64,000 nucleotides of DNA from Sporothrix humicola. Lineage: Eukaryota > Ascomycota > Sordariomycetes > Ophiostomatales > Ophiostomataceae. This document shows positions 40,445 through 52,800 of this stretch, piece by piece (the first letter of the stretch is position 1; every line of letters begins with the position of its first letter). The stretch lies in NCBI GenBank assembly GCA_021396245.1, contig WNYE01000008.1:62001-126000 (forward strand), in the 5' to 3' direction. Under the pieces are notes generated by a model. That model did no database searches. It was given only the letters and a program-made list of their open reading frames with translations, and was not told the origin of the DNA. The position numbers were made by a program, and so were the translations under genes.

Positions 40445-43035
40445 TCACCAGTCCATATGCAGACGGCACACCTCTTCAACGGTGCTGCTGCGAGCCCCGC
40501 CTCGGCCGTACTCCCTCTCCAGCTTCTTTTCCATCTGTTCCAGCTTGTCTTCCATCTCCCTGCCAATACCATCCTCCACCATTTGCAAGCCGTGGTCGAT
40601 GACAGCCTGCAGCTTATTCTCCATGTCCGAGCTGCCAGCGATGTCATCCTTGCGGCTCGACTTTTGCTTGCGCCGTTCCTTCTCCCGTTTCATGATGCTC
40701 TCGGCATGCCTGGTCAGCCTCATCTTTTCTTCGTAGTTGCGGAAGACCGTGTTGACCTCGTCTTCTTGCTGTTCCTGCAGTTCGGGACGGCCCGACTGAG
40801 CTGACTGAGCTGACTGTGTTGTCTTCACGGACTGCTCTGATTGCTCTGAATGGCCGGACTGTCCCGATCGGCCAGATCTTTTTGCGTTGCGAGTCTTTGC
40901 GCGCTTCTCAACGTCCTCGTAGTCTTCTGCGAGCCCATAGAGGGGATCGGTTGGCCCTGTATTTCCGTCCTGGTCAACCTGCTCGGCCCGTTCTGCCTGT
41001 TCAAGTTGCTCCTCTCTCGCGCGCAGAATGCTCGACAACTCGTCATATTGCACCCTAGTCGGCATACTGATAGGGAAGCATTCACCCTTGCGATCTCCAA
41101 GGCACCACGCCATAAGTTTGTTGTGCGCAATCTGGACGGCCGTGTTGAACTCGACGGTGCAAGGTTCCAAAGGCGCGCACAGCGACTCACCGTTCCGACC
41201 CCAGCGAAGCACTGCCCGAACGAAGCTGAGCTTTGGGCCGTACACTTTAACAGCGAGTAGCCCAAGGGCGATGGTGCTGCAGACGGTGTACGCTCCCAGC
41301 TCTCGGCGTGTGGGAAAGCCGTTGTTGTGACTGCCAAAGAAGTTCCGGTACTGTTTGTCCGACTCAGGTAACTCACAAATCGCACGTAGCGTGTTGACAA
41401 GAATGCGTAGGTCCGTCACAGTCATTGGATCGAAATGCCGCTCGTGAAACATAAAGGACAACACTGCGTAGTAGAGCGCACTTTCGAGCTGGTGGATCTC
41501 CAGAAACATTGCTGCGCCAGCCATGCGCACCCAAGGAATCGGTTTGTAGTTGGCAGTCTTCATGGGATCCTTTGTGAAATGAGCAAGGAACTCTCCTTCA
41601 GCAAGCGTGACAAATTGGTGGACCAGTTCTGACTTTGTTTTGTCCCACGCAGCCTTCTTGATGTCCTGGATAAGCTGGAGAGCCTTTGGGACGATACCGG
41701 CATGAAACCGTTTGAGAGCTGTGAGTTGAGCTTCATTTTCTCCAGCGAGAAGGTTCATTTCGTGAACGTCTCTCTTGCACACATTACCTAGAGTGTGTTA
41801 GTTAGCTATAGCACCAAATGTAAGGCAGAGAACGTTTGAATGTCAATGTGAGTGAGAAAGAGAGGAGGGAAAGAGACTTGCAATTGCAGATGTAGTCATC
41901 GCACATTGTCTGAAGACGGAGTGCACCACGCCGACTCTCGACATCAAGCCGCGTGTCGACCAAGGCCACGGTAATTTCCTCGCCCGGAAGAATGGTGCGG
42001 AGTGACCGAACACGTGCTTGGCGACCTTCGACAAAGATGAAGGCATTCGGTTCGCAAGAGTGATTCAGCATTGCCAGCGTGATATCAAAACAGTGTACAA
42101 TAGCTGTTTCGTCTGCTGTAGAAACTACCGCTTGGTTGCCGAGGATCTGGACAAAAACAAAATCAGCAACATACAAAAAAGTTTTCACAAAAAGAATGAG
42201 CTTACTCGGCAAAGGACATCTTGGATGAATTTGAAGTCGCGGTTTTCTAGCGAAAGCAGATGGTATGCATGGAGGGCGCAGTTTTTAACGTTGTGTGAGA
42301 TGGAGTGGGAGCTTGAAAGGAATATTGAGATCCCGGATCACCTTCATCACATTGTCGGGCACCAGGCTGTTCTTGTCCATGAGAAGCAGACGAAGATGGA
42401 GGAGAAATGCCGGGTCTCTGCGCTGTAGTATTTTGAGGAGGCCGCACTCGAAGCGGTGGAACTGCTTCCACGCTTTTTGGTGGCACGTCTAAAGTGCCAT
42501 TTAACATGGTAAGCAAGTATCTCTCGTCATGCACAGGTTGGAATGTATCAGTGAATCTTACCTTGTTGCAGAATGAAAGCAGGTTGCATCCAGTGCAGCG
42601 CCGGGCGGGCCGGAAAACAGGATTGCCGCAATCGCTCTCGCTGACCACCTTTTCCGTAAACGTCTGGGGCCCTTTGAAGCAGTAGTCACAAATATCTGTG
42701 TCGCGGAGTGGTCCCTCGCGAGACTTGGCGGACGCCGTCGTCTGCTCATCATCCGGGCTGCGGGCCATGACTAAAGGGTTTGTGAGGAACAGCATCTCAC
42801 CAGGAGACACGGGCCCGCCGCCGGCGAAGAACAGACCGCTTTTCTTTGTGCCAATAACGGAAGCCTTGATGTCGATGGGCATCGTCTGCTTCATCGACTC
42901 GATGACCGTCGTGTACAGCAGAGGGCTTTCATGGACAAGGCCGATGGGCGGCACTTCCAAGGGTGGGAGCGATGCCGCGCTGCAATCGGCGGACGTGTAG
43001 AACGTCGTGTGGTACTCTTCCATATCTTCGGCCAT
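40445..43035 (-). CDS. MYND-SET (SMYD-like) protein methyltransferase, apparent frameshift in exon 2
   Basis: Four minus-strand exons: 43035-42562, 42488-42206, 42146-41882 and 41787-40445, about 787 residues if the frame is reconciled. Exons 1-2 hold a MYND zinc finger with ligands C116, C119, C147, C150, C156, C160, H169 and C173. Exon 3 has the SET core AMLNHSCEPNAFI and LPGEEITVALVD. The post-SET cysteines CNCNVC form only if intron 3 uses a GC donor (GCAAGT), since the nearby GT gives a stop. Exon 2 is 283 nt, one more than a frame multiple: VMKVIRDL and SHNVKNCALHAYHLLSL are in different frames, with no GT-AG intron to join them (about 42300-42330). The long C-terminal part has a helical region and an S/Q/E-rich coiled-coil tail. 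SMYD-type enzymes methylate lysines of histones or other proteins. The frameshift may be a sequence error or a disabling mutation. Confidence 0.82.
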
Positions 43036-43750
43036 CTTGAATGACTTTGAGCGATGCGTGGGTCAAATGGATGACAGGAGGTAGTGAGTAAGCCGAATAG
43101 GAAGGAAAATCGATGGTATTGTGTTGGTAAAGATCAGTCGTCAATTGTGATGCTTGGGAGACTTGGTGCAGACAAAGGGAACATGCTGAGGAGGAATTGT
43201 TGGAGATCGCTTTCACCAGGCCGGCCAGAGTATGTTTGTTTACTCTTTCCATAAGGGTATTACTATCGGCAGGAAGGAACGATCGTCACGAGTGGCAGGG
43301 TGATGAGGTTAGAAGAAGTATTGCGGAAGGCACGACCAGCAAGATTCCACGAGCAGTACCAGGGCGGCCCTGAGCAATAATTTAGGGAAGGCGCGACTGG
43401 GTCTTTAATCGTGTTCATCCTAGGTTCTTCGGAGTATCAAATTTTTGTTAAACTGTGTTTCTAGCCAACGTGTAAAATATATTTATATGAAGTTTCAATG
43501 TCAATATAAAAGCCTTATGGGAATCGTTATGTAAAGTTGAACTTTGATTTATAATAGTAAATTTGAGAGCAGAGAAGCGCATTCCTGAATACCAAACTAT
43601 CATAGAGGGAACCAAATAATAAAGACATATAAAGGAGAAGAAAATAAAGGAGACTAGAAAACTGAAATCAAGAACAAAGAAAAGGGCAAAGACTGAAGAA
43701 ATTGAAATGAATACCGAAATGTCCCCTGGTTTGGATATATCTGCATGCTC
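43036..43750. other. Intergenic, 715 bp
   Basis: Promoter of the MYND-SET gene, then AT-rich 3' sequence of the ATPase gene from about 43440. No supported gene. Confidence 0.45.
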
Positions 43751-46700
43751 TTAGAAGTAGCTGCGCATAGCATCCTGGAAACCAGGACCACCCTTCAGAT
43801 CGCGGTCAAAAGACATTTGCACCTCGAGAACCTGGCGAATGTGGCTCATCGAGAGGGGCTCCTGCTTGTTGACGGCTAGAGCCTGGGCCGTACGGACTGT
43901 GTTCTTGATCTGGCGGCCGTTGAGTTCGTGCCTAGCCAGGGCGCTGTAGTCCTCTTCAGAGAAAGGCATGAGGTCGATCTTCTCGAGAACCCGAACGCGT
44001 TCAATGAAAATCTTGAAAATGGCCTTCTTCGCGCGTTGGTCCAGGCTGTCATAGCGCAGAGCAATGTGGATTCTCGATTGGAAGGCATCGTCAAAGGTCT
44101 ATGTTGTGTAAGCAAGGCGGAATCAATCAAAAAAGGGTGGCTGAACATACCTCGACACGGTTCGTCGTCAAGAAGAGAATGCCTTGGAAATACTCAAGCT
44201 GTCTCAGGAAGATGCTGACCAAGGCATTTCTATGGAGATCGTGCATGTTGCGCTTCTCGAGGAATACATCGGCCTCGTCCAGAAGGAGGATGGCACCCCA
44301 AGCATGGCAGATGTCGAGAATCTTCTGAAGCTCTGACTCCAGGAACCGAGAGTCTGTGCCAAGCTCGCCCGCAGAGACCATATAAAGTGGACACTTGAGA
44401 AGTTCCGAAATGCCCTCTGCAGTCAAGGTCTTTCCTGTACCAGGGGGCCCATGGAGGACGGCTGCATTGTAGACACAAGTCAGTTTCTGAATTAACTAGA
44501 GAGGGGCAGGGAAATGTCACAAAATAGGACGCATAGTAGTCTAACATACCAACAAGGCCTTTGCCCTTGCCTTGGATAACATCATCGATGCTCTCTGCGG
44601 CATGATACTTGTGAGACTCGACGAGAGCCTACATCAAACTGTTAGTCGACGACCTGTGGCTAAGGAGGGTGAAGGAAGGGAGGGGAACTGTCGTACCTTG
44701 ACAATATCCTTTGTCTTGGGCTCCAGCACCAAAGACTCATATGCCGTCTCGTTCCACTGGATCTCCTTGACACTCGAGACAGTGAACTCTAGCCACATCT
44801 TCTCCGCAAAGGCAAAACCAAGAACAACCGGGGAAGCAATCAGGTACTCCTCGTCGCTGAAATCGGGTGGGGTCTTATCAGAGTCTTCATCCTCTTCCTC
44901 TTTCGTGTTGTCTGAGGAGCCCTTTTCCGGCACTTTGTCAAGTGTTTCTGGATTCTGAACACGGTGGCCACCATCAGCACTGATCATGGTGATGTAATGA
45001 ATGCGGCCATCTCTGCCCTTGACAGCTCTGGTCACACGTCTCCGTCTTACCTTTTTTCCCTCGAGAAGGCGGTTGGACACTGTTCCGTTACCACCATCCG
45101 AGTCAGAATCATTGCCGCCACCCCGCCCGTTGCCCCATTCGTTGCCAGAATCCTCATCGTCTGAGATCGAGTCGTGGTCTTTGGGTCGAACAATGGAAAT
45201 GGGGTAATTGGGGTTGATGCGGCGGTGGATACTCGAGTCGATCATGATGCGACCGGTGATATTGACCTTGACGGCAGCCTTCTTCTTTTTGTAGTATGCC
45301 ATGCCGTCATAGCTCTTGTACTGAACTCCACTAAGCGCCACAAACTTCTTTCCGCGGTCAATGAGTTCTTTCCGAAGATGCTCTTCGTTCTTGTGGTATT
45401 TGAGTGGGTACAGAGGAAGACTCGTGATCTTGCGCGCGCCTCTGAACTCGCCGATCTCGTCGGCCACGCTGCCGAAACCGAATCGTTTGCCGTCGTACTC
45501 GAAATACTAAGAGAAGCACGGAGATTAGCCAATGCTTTGTTGCCTGCACTTCTTAAGTGACCACATAAAAATACGAACCTTTCCTTCAATGTAGTAGAAG
45601 TCGCCCTTCATCAAGCTGAAGTGCTTTTCTGCCGTCTCGGCCTTGAAGACACGCGGCTGGTCTGGGGAACCGTATGTTGTCGTGTAGGCAAGAGTGTTCG
45701 GCTTCCAAAGCGCCCAGAGTAGGTCGAAAGTGATGAGGCCGTTCTCAAGAAGTGGGTTAAGGCTGGCACATTATTAGCGAACAGGGTCAATAATGAAGAG
45801 CCAAGGGCAGATGGCTGTAGTGTCTTACCTATTCTTCACAGTCTCATAATCTTTGTCGAGATACTTGGCCAGGACCTTGAGCTGCTGGCGTTTCTTCTCA
45901 TTGCGCTTGGCCTCCTTCTTGCGCGACTTCTTGTCTCCCTTTGGCTCAAAGTTCTTGAGGGCCTTGACATGCTTGCGGATGTCCTCCAGGTAAAGGAACA
46001 ACAAGTTCGGGTCGAGCTTCGGCGTGTCCTCGACAAGGCTGACACCCTTAATGTCGCCCATAACCTCCTGGAGCGCGTCACGAAGAAGCTTGCTTTTGAT
46101 GTCGACGATTGTCTGCTTGTACTTGCCCTCCCAGTCAAAGGTGCGGCGGACATGGAAGACGTAGCCGTCGTATTCAGAGTCTGTCGATCCTTCTGCCGTG
46201 TCCTGGAGCTTGTAGTTGTGAATCGTGCTGTCCCAGACCTGGTCCACGCGCTTGAAGCTCATGCTCTTAGACGGCTTCTTGCGTCTGGAGCTCTTTCGAC
46301 GGCGGCTGCCACCAAGCTTGCCATGGTCATCAACGATGATACCGTTTGCACCGCCGCGCAGACCACGGCTCATGCCACGGCCGCGGCCCATCGCGGGAGG
46401 AGGGCGTCGTCCCAGCATGCCACGTGGAGGATTGTGGGCAGGCTGCGGTGGTGGAATATAAGCTGGCATAGTAGCCATGGGCTGAGCCATACCACCACCA
46501 AAACCCATGTTACCCATGGGCATACCCGTAGGAGGAGCAAAATAAGGGGTCTGGTGGTACTGTTGGTAAGGATTGTAAGCCGGCATTGCTGGAGGGATCT
46601 GCTGTTGCTGCTGGAGGAGCATGAGTCTCGCCAGGTCCTGTTGGCGCCGACCTTTCTTTGGCTTGCGGCTATCATCGCTCTCACTGTCCGAGCCAGACGA

Positions 46701-47222
46701 GCTCCCAGAAGACTCGCTTGACGATGACGAGTCCGAATACTCGGACGATGAACCAGAGTCGGAGCCGGAGTCGGAATATTCCTGGAGCTTGATAGGCTTC
46801 TTGGACTTCTTTGTACGGGACCGCTTCTTGGCCTTTGCGGCATCGCGGCGTTTCTTGTTTTTGGACCTTTTTCTGGACCCTTCCTCGGAGCTAGATGAGT
46901 CCTCGTCGGATGAGTCTTCGTCCGAAGAGAAGCCGGATGCCACAGATGACGACTCAGAATCGCTCTCTGAAGATGACGAGCCGTCGACCTCAAATACAAC
47001 CGTCTTCTTTGGTTTCTTCGTCTTTGGGGCCTTTGATTTGGGCGTCTTTTGTTTCGCGGCATTGTTGGTTTCGCCATTTGCAAGGCCCGGTGTGCTTTTC
47101 AGATCGATATCAGTCGTGGTTGTAACCACTGGGTCGGCAATAGCTTTTGCGGTGTCTTCGGTCTTGAGCTTGGTAGCGTCGCTCTCTCTAATAACGAGAG
47201 TGGCCGAGTTTTGCGAAGCCAT
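43751..47222 (-). CDS. AAA ATPase with N-terminal disordered region and DUF7025-like middle
   Basis: Six minus-strand exons: 47222-45829, 45762-45579, 45506-44697, 44628-44550, 44461-44151 and 44098-43751; the frame closes exactly to 1041 residues. Residues 1-320 are disordered: a K/P-rich part, S/D/E clusters (SSSESDSESSS), K/R blocks, a Q/P/M-rich part and an RGG-like GRGRGMSRGLRGG. The middle (about 330-800) matches the region found before the ATPase in a fungal family (YEYDGKRFGFG-like block). The AAA module has Walker A GPPGTGKT (827-834), Walker B ILLLDEADVF (D884-E885), sensor 1 LFLTTNR and arginine-finger SRIHIALRY. It probably forms a hexameric remodelling ATPase; the substrate is unknown. 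The acidic and basic tracts suggest a nuclear location. Confidence 0.92.
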
Positions 47223-50200
47223 GCTGAGGAAACCAAAAACAAATTCTGTGGTCGCGGGAGTTCAAAATGTGCAAATACAAAATTGCGGAGCGGGAATTGT
47301 ATAAGTTGCTTCGACTGCAATAGCTGGCGAAAAGACAACGCAGTATACAGGATATATTCTCAGGGACGGAATGAGAGAATCGTCAAACAAATGTCATGTG
47401 GGCGAATGATGAGAAATGGGGAAGGACCGATGCGCTGTCAAAAGACCTGAAATTGGTACTGAAGACTGCAAAGTCAAGCAGGTGATGCTCTGGAGATGGG
47501 GAAGAGGTCAGCAGACTGTTCTCTCTTAATTGCTGTTGGATTGCGAATATGCAGGGCGCGCCGTAATATGCACGCGAAACAAAGGGACACAACGAAGCCA
47601 GCACATAAAGGTGTGGTAAGAAACTCCTGCCTGGCGAATCCGGCCAAGCAACAAAGAGAAACGAGAAAAGAAGAATAAAAAACACGGTATATAAGATAAT
47701 GCAACCCTTATAGGCGAGAAAACAAGCACAAATGAACAAGTGAATGGGTAGACAAGGCGGACAGAGGATCAAAACAGGAGCAGACGCCGTTCACAATGCG
47801 CAGCTTCGGGGCTAGCCAGCTGTTCGAGCGGAGCCCATGCAGCTAACATCCACGCACGATGCACAGACTTCTGCCGTTCGTAAGGCGAGCCCGCCGTCTC
47901 TGGTGGTTGGGGATGGCTCTGGTTGGGGTGCGTGCAAGATACCACCACGACACTGTGTGACATGAAAAAACAGAAAAAGACAAGAGATTGCTTCGAAAAC
48001 GTGGGACCTCCGGGCGGTCAAAATTGTCGAAAGCGCATTGTGGGCCTCTCAGAGAAAGATGGCTTTGCCGTGCGGCACGAGGAGGCGATAAAAATGAGGC
48101 TGCGAGTGCGTGGGATGGTATCTTTGGGGCAATCAAAGGCTTGCGACAGGCCTTGCAGCCACTTGGCAGACGTCTCCGATATGCAGTGTGATTAAGAGAC
48201 TGGCAAAACGAACCTGAGAAGTCGGTGAGAGGTAACTGGATCAGGTGCCGTGAAATGGCCCAAAAGTGAGAGAAAATATCGGACCTCTTGATGGGAAGAA
48301 ACGAATTTCTGTCTCAAACGGGAAAACAGGTCGACAAAAATACAAAAAGGCATGCAAACAGAAGAATATCAAGCTGGGTTGAGACTCACATTGCCGACAG
48401 CGGCTCAAATCTCTATCCGCGAAGATAGACGTGGGGGCGATGTTGCTTAAAATAATTTGCATGAGAAGTCAAAGAGGAAATCGGTTGTCTTATTTTCCTC
48501 CCTTTCGCAAGTCTTTTTGTCTCTTTCTCTTTGAATATGCAATAATGAAAAAAGGGAGTAGCGGTTGGTGCAGCTGCCAGAAACGTCGAGGCTGTGCCAC
48601 GCAAACGGAAGGAGTGGGGGAGAGTTGTCAAAGGGGAAACAGCAACTTGAAAAGTGAGGCAGGAACGAGCGGAGGAGGACGACGGTCAACTTTAATATAC
48701 CCCATCAATCCCTACTAACAAGCAAAGAGGAGGGAAGATGGGAATGAGTGAAGTGTTTACGGATGGGAAGTGAGACCATAGTGAAGTGCATTTACATATG
48801 GCCATCGGTTCTGCTGTTGGCAAAGCGACATTTTCCCCATGCAGGGCGATGGGCTGCCTTTTTTTTTTTCTAAGTGCCCACCATTCCTGCCTGCTGCCTA
48901 AAGACTTATGCACATTCAAAATGGTGTGAATCCCCACGGTTGTGCCTTCCTCTCATGTCGTCAACTGAGCAAAGGCACGAAAGTTCACAAACGGGAGTGA
49001 GGCCAGGCAGGAAGGAGCTTGGGCCACCCATTCTGCCTGCCCCACCTAAATGTTCCTTCCTGTCAGTGAGCCGCCAAGCAATGACTTCTGTGGGAGAGGA
49101 AGGCACGAGCAGGTGTGGTGAATGGTTCCTTCCACTGTTTGATACTAAGGTTCGGTTTTTGGTTTGAAAGCCCCCCGAGTCTTCGCAATCTCATTGAATA
49201 TGGACAAAAACAACTTTGTGACAGACGCTTCAACCATCCATCTCGCATTCCGACCTCACCTCCTCACCCGACCCCAGCCTTGCCAAACGTCAAAGAGGTG
49301 GAGAATTTCCGACCCCCGATAGCACATTTTCTCCCTAGACGAGCTAGGCAACAGTGGAGGCTGAAGCCTGCAGTTCGACGAATGATGTGCAGGGCGAGGC
49401 CGTTGTGTCCAGAAACATAAAAAACAACAAAAGAGGTCCAGTCGGGTGCTGTCAGGCTCATGGCGTCCACTTTGCCACTCATGCCGTGCCTTGGGCCATT
49501 GGCAGCCTCACAGTCTGCCACCTGGAGATTGACCACTGGATTCTCGATGGAGCCTCAGGCAGTGGGGCACTTGTTCCCTCAACCAAAATGTTACACAGAC
49601 GGCTTCGGCATTGCCTCGCACGGCCCATCAGATCCCACTGGAGAGTCTTTTCTCTTTTCTTGGACAAACTACGAGACTACCTTGAAGCATAGGGTGGCAG
49701 CGTCTCTCAACAGCTACTCTGCCACAATTGGTCCAAGACACAAGAATTATATCATGATCGATGCATGTCTTCCAAACACCTCCATTTGGCCCTCTGGCAA
49801 GCCAAACAGCGCAGGAAATCACGCGCTCGCCACAAGGTACGATAGTCTGTCATGGAAAGGGTAATCGGAAAATGCTTACGAATATGTTTGTGCTTCCAAC
49901 GGGCTGACAATCTTCTAGTAGTTTCACCGTTTCAGACGAAAATGAATGCCTCCACTCTGACCGCCCCAAACGCTTCAAACGCCCATCCAGAGCTAGTTCA
50001 ATTGAGCCTGGGTCTTTACGGTGCAATGCTGGTGTCAGTTTTGCAAAATCTGTGAGATCGTTTAGAAGGATTTCAATGCAACAAAATCTGGAAAATGTCC
50101 TTCTTTTATTCATTTTTTCCCCCTTCAAAAAAATATCAAAATAAGAATGGCACATGGGCTGGCCCGCGATGAGGTATGATCGATCGCCTACCGACGTCAT

Positions 50201-50629
50201 CCCGAATTAGCTCTGGCTCCAACGCCAAGACACGCTGGACCACATAATTTCGGGGAACATCTTGCTTTGTCCTGCCATTTTAGTACTTTTCGACGCGCCG
50301 ATTCCCAGTTTCCAGCTCGTTTGTCCACTCCGCAACAGTGGCTTCCCGCTAGCATCGGCCACGATTGAAAGGGAGATAGAGAGAGGAGAAACAGCTGCTG
50401 TAAAAAGAAAGGGGCCGCCTGAACTTTTGGCGGCTGATCTCTCTTTATCTTCTCTCGAGCTTATTGTCTCCCCAGCTCCAGCTTCCTCTCTTTTTCATCA
50501 ATTCGACTCAGCAAAAGCTACTCTCTTCAAGTGCACACGGAGCGAACACGACAACAGTCTATTAGCACGCGGCGGCCCAGTCCCTCCTCTACCTTGCACC
50601 TCTCCTGCACGCCCTCTCTCTCATCAACA
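47223..50629. other. 3.4-kb divergent intergenic region
   Basis: Lies between the start of the AAA ATPase (minus) and the start of the TRP channel (plus), so it carries both promoters. No frame in it has a domain; the longest ATG frame, 49460-49864, gives 134 residues of no recognisable type. The last 250 bp before 50630 are C/T-rich leader. Confidence 0.45.
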
Positions 50630-52800
50630 ATGAGTCGCCGTTCTACGGGCGGCTGGCGCCGACTACTTGGATGGGACCGCCACCCGTCCCACGGGCACCA
50701 CGATCGGTGGTGGGAAGAGACGCGCCGCAGACGTATGTGATCAATGGGGGCTGAGCTTGGGCCAATGGCTGAGAACGAATATCGCGATGCTAACCCTGAC
50801 GTCGAACAGTTCTCCCCGCATATGTCGAAGATACAATTGAGTCTGCCATTCCTCCAGAGGAGGTGACAAAGATTGCCATTCGCCTTCGCTATCTGATTGA
50901 AGAATGCATCCCGTGTGAGATGGAGGAGGAAGTCGTTACACGCTCGCACAGCACCGTCATCACGAAGAACGTCGTCCAGGCGGCCAAAGAGGCAGGCGGC
51001 GAAGACTACAAAGACTGTGTGGTACGTTATGCCCATTTGCGGCCGCAGATACTCGGCATTCATCAACTAACTAGCATAGGTCTACTGTCTGCTCATCTGC
51101 AAGCGCTGGTTCTGGCATCAGGGCCAGATCGAGCTCTGGGATGCAGACATGCACAGTGTTCGTTCGACTGCCTGTGAAGTGATTGCCAAGATCATGTACG
51201 TTTATATTATACCCCCTACGCTATCTGCATGCGGCCTGACATATATACTAACCTTGTGAACAGCATCGAAAGCGAAGAGAACACCGAGTACTTGATGCAC
51301 AATGTCCTTTTGAAACGCTATTCGGTCCTAGTCGATAACGAGCCGACACTGCCATCCAACGTCATCGAAAAGGCTGTCGACCTGCATGCTTTGCGCGTCA
51401 TTGGCTCATCGGGTTACCAGAAATGTATCAGCTACCTCTGGCGCGGCTGGCTTGTGCAGGACGAGAACGATCCATCGAGTTTTGTCGACTACAAGGACCG
51501 GGACAACACATCATTCATTGCCCACCTCGACCCCGACCGCATGCGCGCCCCCATGTACCAGAATGCCGCACAAGTCCTCTTTTCGATTCTGTATCTTGTG
51601 CTTTTCACTATCGCCATCAATACGATCAACCGCAGCGGCGACCTAGATGGCGTTGAGATTGTGCTGTATCTGTTCACGTTTGGTTTTCTCTTTGACGAGA
51701 TCACCAAGGTATGGAAGGCCGGCTACTACATCCTCGGTTTCTGGGACGCCTTCAACAGCGTCCTCTACTCGCTCCTCTTTGTCAGTCTGATCATGCGGTT
51801 CATTGCCTTTTCCAAAGAGCCATCCGACGACCCGCTTGTCAAGGGCCCACGCGAGCGTTTCAACGAGCTGAGCTACAACTTCTTGGCCGTCAGTGCGCCT
51901 ATGTTCTGGGTCCGGCTGCTGCTGTACCTGGACAGTTTCCGCTTCTTTGGTGCCATGCTGGTGGTGCTCAAGGTGATGATGAAGGAGTCGGTCATCTTCT
52001 TTGCGCTGCTGATTGTGATCCTTATCGGTTTCTTGCAGGCCTTTATTGGTCTGGACATTGCAGAGGATCTGGTGCTCAGCGACGTGACGTTTATCGTGCA
52101 GGCCATGGCCAACGCTGTGATGCAGAGCCCGGACTTTGAGGGCTTTGAGCAGTTTGGGCATCCCTTTGGCATCATTCTGTACTACTGCTTCACGTTCATT
52201 GTCATGGTTGTGCTGCTCAACATTCTGATTGCGCTGTATAACTCGGCATACGAGGACATTTACGACAACGCCGACGACGAGTACCTCGCGCTGTTTGCGC
52301 ACAAGACGATGCAGTTTGTTCGCGCGCCCGACGAGAACGTGTTTATCCCCCCATTCAACCTCATTGAGATCTTCTTCCTGGCCCTCCCGCTAGAGTGGTG
52401 GATGAGCAAGCGCACATACGAGCGCATCAACGACATTGTCATGGCCACCCTGTACTCGCCGCTGCTGCTGATCGCAGCCTACTTCGAGACGCGGGCGGCA
52501 TACGAGATCATGGGCAACCGCCGCCGCGGTGACGAGGACGACGATACAGTCGAGGAGTGGGAGCAGCTTGACGTGAACGGTAACGGCGTCGACTTTGAAG
52601 CAGATGGCTGGAAGAAGACGGTCGAAAAGGTCAAGCCGAACGTCGAGGACGAGCTGGCGGTTGTGGAGGTCAGGCAGCTTCGGCAAGAGGTTACCGAGCT
52701 GAAGCAGCTTCTCGAGGCGCTCGTCAAGAACTCGGGCGGTACACCGGCACCAGAAGGGTCCGGGGAGCAGAGTTCTGCCCCCTTGATAAGCACGGAGTAG
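50630..52800 (+). CDS. yvc1: Vacuolar TRP-type cation channel (YVC1/TRPY1 family)
   Basis: Exons 50630-50732, 50810-51021, 51080-51195 and 51264-52800 give 655 residues, near the 675 of yeast Yvc1. The N-terminal cytosolic domain includes LLPAYVEDTIESAIPPEEV and CLLICKRWFWHQGQIELWDA. Helices follow from AAQVLFSILYLVLFTIAI, through YNFLAVSAPMFWVRLLLYLDS, to the pore region with AMANAVMQSPDFEGFEQFG and the last helix IVMVVLLNILIALYNSAYED, which is diagnostic of this family. The C-terminus has an acidic stretch (GDEDDDTVEEWEQ), the counterpart of the calcium-sensing acidic cluster of Yvc1, then a coiled coil (RQLRQEVTELKQLLEAL). It should release Ca2+ from the vacuole on stretch or calcium signals. 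Confidence 0.94.

Noticed and set aside
49460..49864. 134-codon ATG frame in the divergent intergenic region
   Set aside because: No domain, mixed codon use, and overlapping frames of similar length in other registers.
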